From positions 124,001 to 188,000 of the forward strand of contig JANQSE010000006.1 in NCBI GenBank assembly GCA_028284195.1: 64,000 nucleotides of DNA, given 5' to 3'. The notes below the pieces were generated by a model. The model was given only the letters and a program-made list of their open reading frames with translations. It ran no database searches and had not been told where the DNA came from. Positions 63,727 through 64,000 of the stretch are shown here, piece after piece; position 1 is the stretch's first letter, and every line of letters starts with the position of its first letter. Source of the stretch: Balneola sp. (lineage in GTDB: Bacteria > Bacteroidota > Rhodothermia > Balneolales > Balneolaceae). Both the position numbers and the translations under genes were made by a program.

Positions 63727-64000
63727 AAAAAATTATTGTAACCGGCGGGGCTGGATTTATTGGCTCAAATCTGATTTTGAAACTATTCAAAGACCACCCC
63801 GATTGGACGATCATGAATATTGATAAATTGACCTATGCTTCCGATCAGTCCTATCTGAAACCACTTCGGGATTCGGAACGCTATTACTTCAAAAAAATCG
63901 ACTTAGTAGATCGCGATGAAGTGAAGGATATCGTTAAGACATTTCAGCCGGATGGGGTTTTTCATCTTGCGGCAGAATCTCATGTAGATAACTCTATTAC
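63723..64000 (+). CDS. rmlB: dTDP-glucose 4,6-dehydratase, 3' end outside window
   Basis: The first 92 codons are in the window. From TTG 63723, overlapping the rmlC stop, the frame reads KKIIVTGGAGFIGSNLIL (NAD-binding glycine motif) then IDKLTYASDQSYL and VFHLAAESHVDNSI, the RmlB signature. The gene continues past the right edge. It converts dTDP-glucose to the 4-dehydro-6-deoxy intermediate, so the operon covers all four rhamnose steps in the order A-D-C-B. Confidence 0.93.
   Translation, partial: MKKIIVTGGAGFIGSNLILKLFKDHPDWTIMNIDKLTYASDQSYLKPLRDSERYYFKKIDLVDRDEVKDIVKTFQPDGVFHLAAESHVDNSI

Overview
The window looks like a chromosomal segment of a marine FCB-group bacterium, most likely Balneolaeota/Balneolales (Balneola or Gracilimonas type). 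This rests on overall gene content: lipoprotein and TonB-receptor style, a T9SS type-A C-terminal sorting domain on a giant secreted protein, DUF4402 surface proteins, many S9/S41/M16 peptidases, and a Bacteroidetes-like TAnnTTTG promoter candidate. The assignment is inference; no rRNA or tRNA is present to anchor it.

Layout. 1-4564: the end of a DUF4412 secreted protein, a repeat-rich spacer, then a cobalamin riboswitch controlling a BtuB-type TonB receptor and a BtuG-like beta-propeller lipoprotein. 4565-8662: an AT-rich spacer with a terminator and three DnaA-box-like 9-mers exactly 10 bp apart, then the adenosylcobalamin-dependent ribonucleotide reductase NrdJ; B12 uptake and a B12-dependent enzyme therefore sit side by side. 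8663-9915: REP-like element, a small conserved gene plus a frameshifted nucleotidyltransferase, and a lipoprotein. 10034-12063: two-subunit sodium:solute symporter. 12130-24816, mostly minus strand: S41 protease, HslU, HslV, RNase G, MurA, a biotin carrier protein and two small proteins. HslU and HslV are split by an AT-rich plus-strand pair (AraC regulator and M16 metallopeptidase). 24910-35099: Spx/ArsC-like protein, DUF3108 protein, dUTPase, S9 peptidase, alpha/beta hydrolase, MerC-like protein, D-amino-acid-oxidase-like enzyme, lipoprotein, repeat protein, ferredoxin-NADP reductase and DUF502 protein. 35168-41508: possible structured leader RNA, AlaS, and a pyruvate dehydrogenase E1alpha-E1beta-E2 operon.

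41664-52777 (minus strand) is the most unusual part. A compact operon-like run encodes four DUF4402-like pilin/surface subunits, a periplasmic chaperone, an outer-membrane usher-like barrel with a C-terminal TPR, a protein that looks like a FliF ring domain fused through a membrane helix to FliG, a TPR lipoprotein related to the usher tail, and a MotA/MotB stator pair (MotB with OmpA and SPOR-like domains). No other flagellar gene is present. I read it as a chaperone-usher surface fibre coupled to a flagellar-type rotor and stator. I do not know of a described system with this composition.

53359-61362 encodes a 2667-residue T9SS-secreted repeat protein. 61619-64000 holds the dTDP-rhamnose genes rmlA, rmlD, rmlC and the start of rmlB. 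No CRISPR array, insertion sequence with a transposase, prophage, rRNA or tRNA was recognised.
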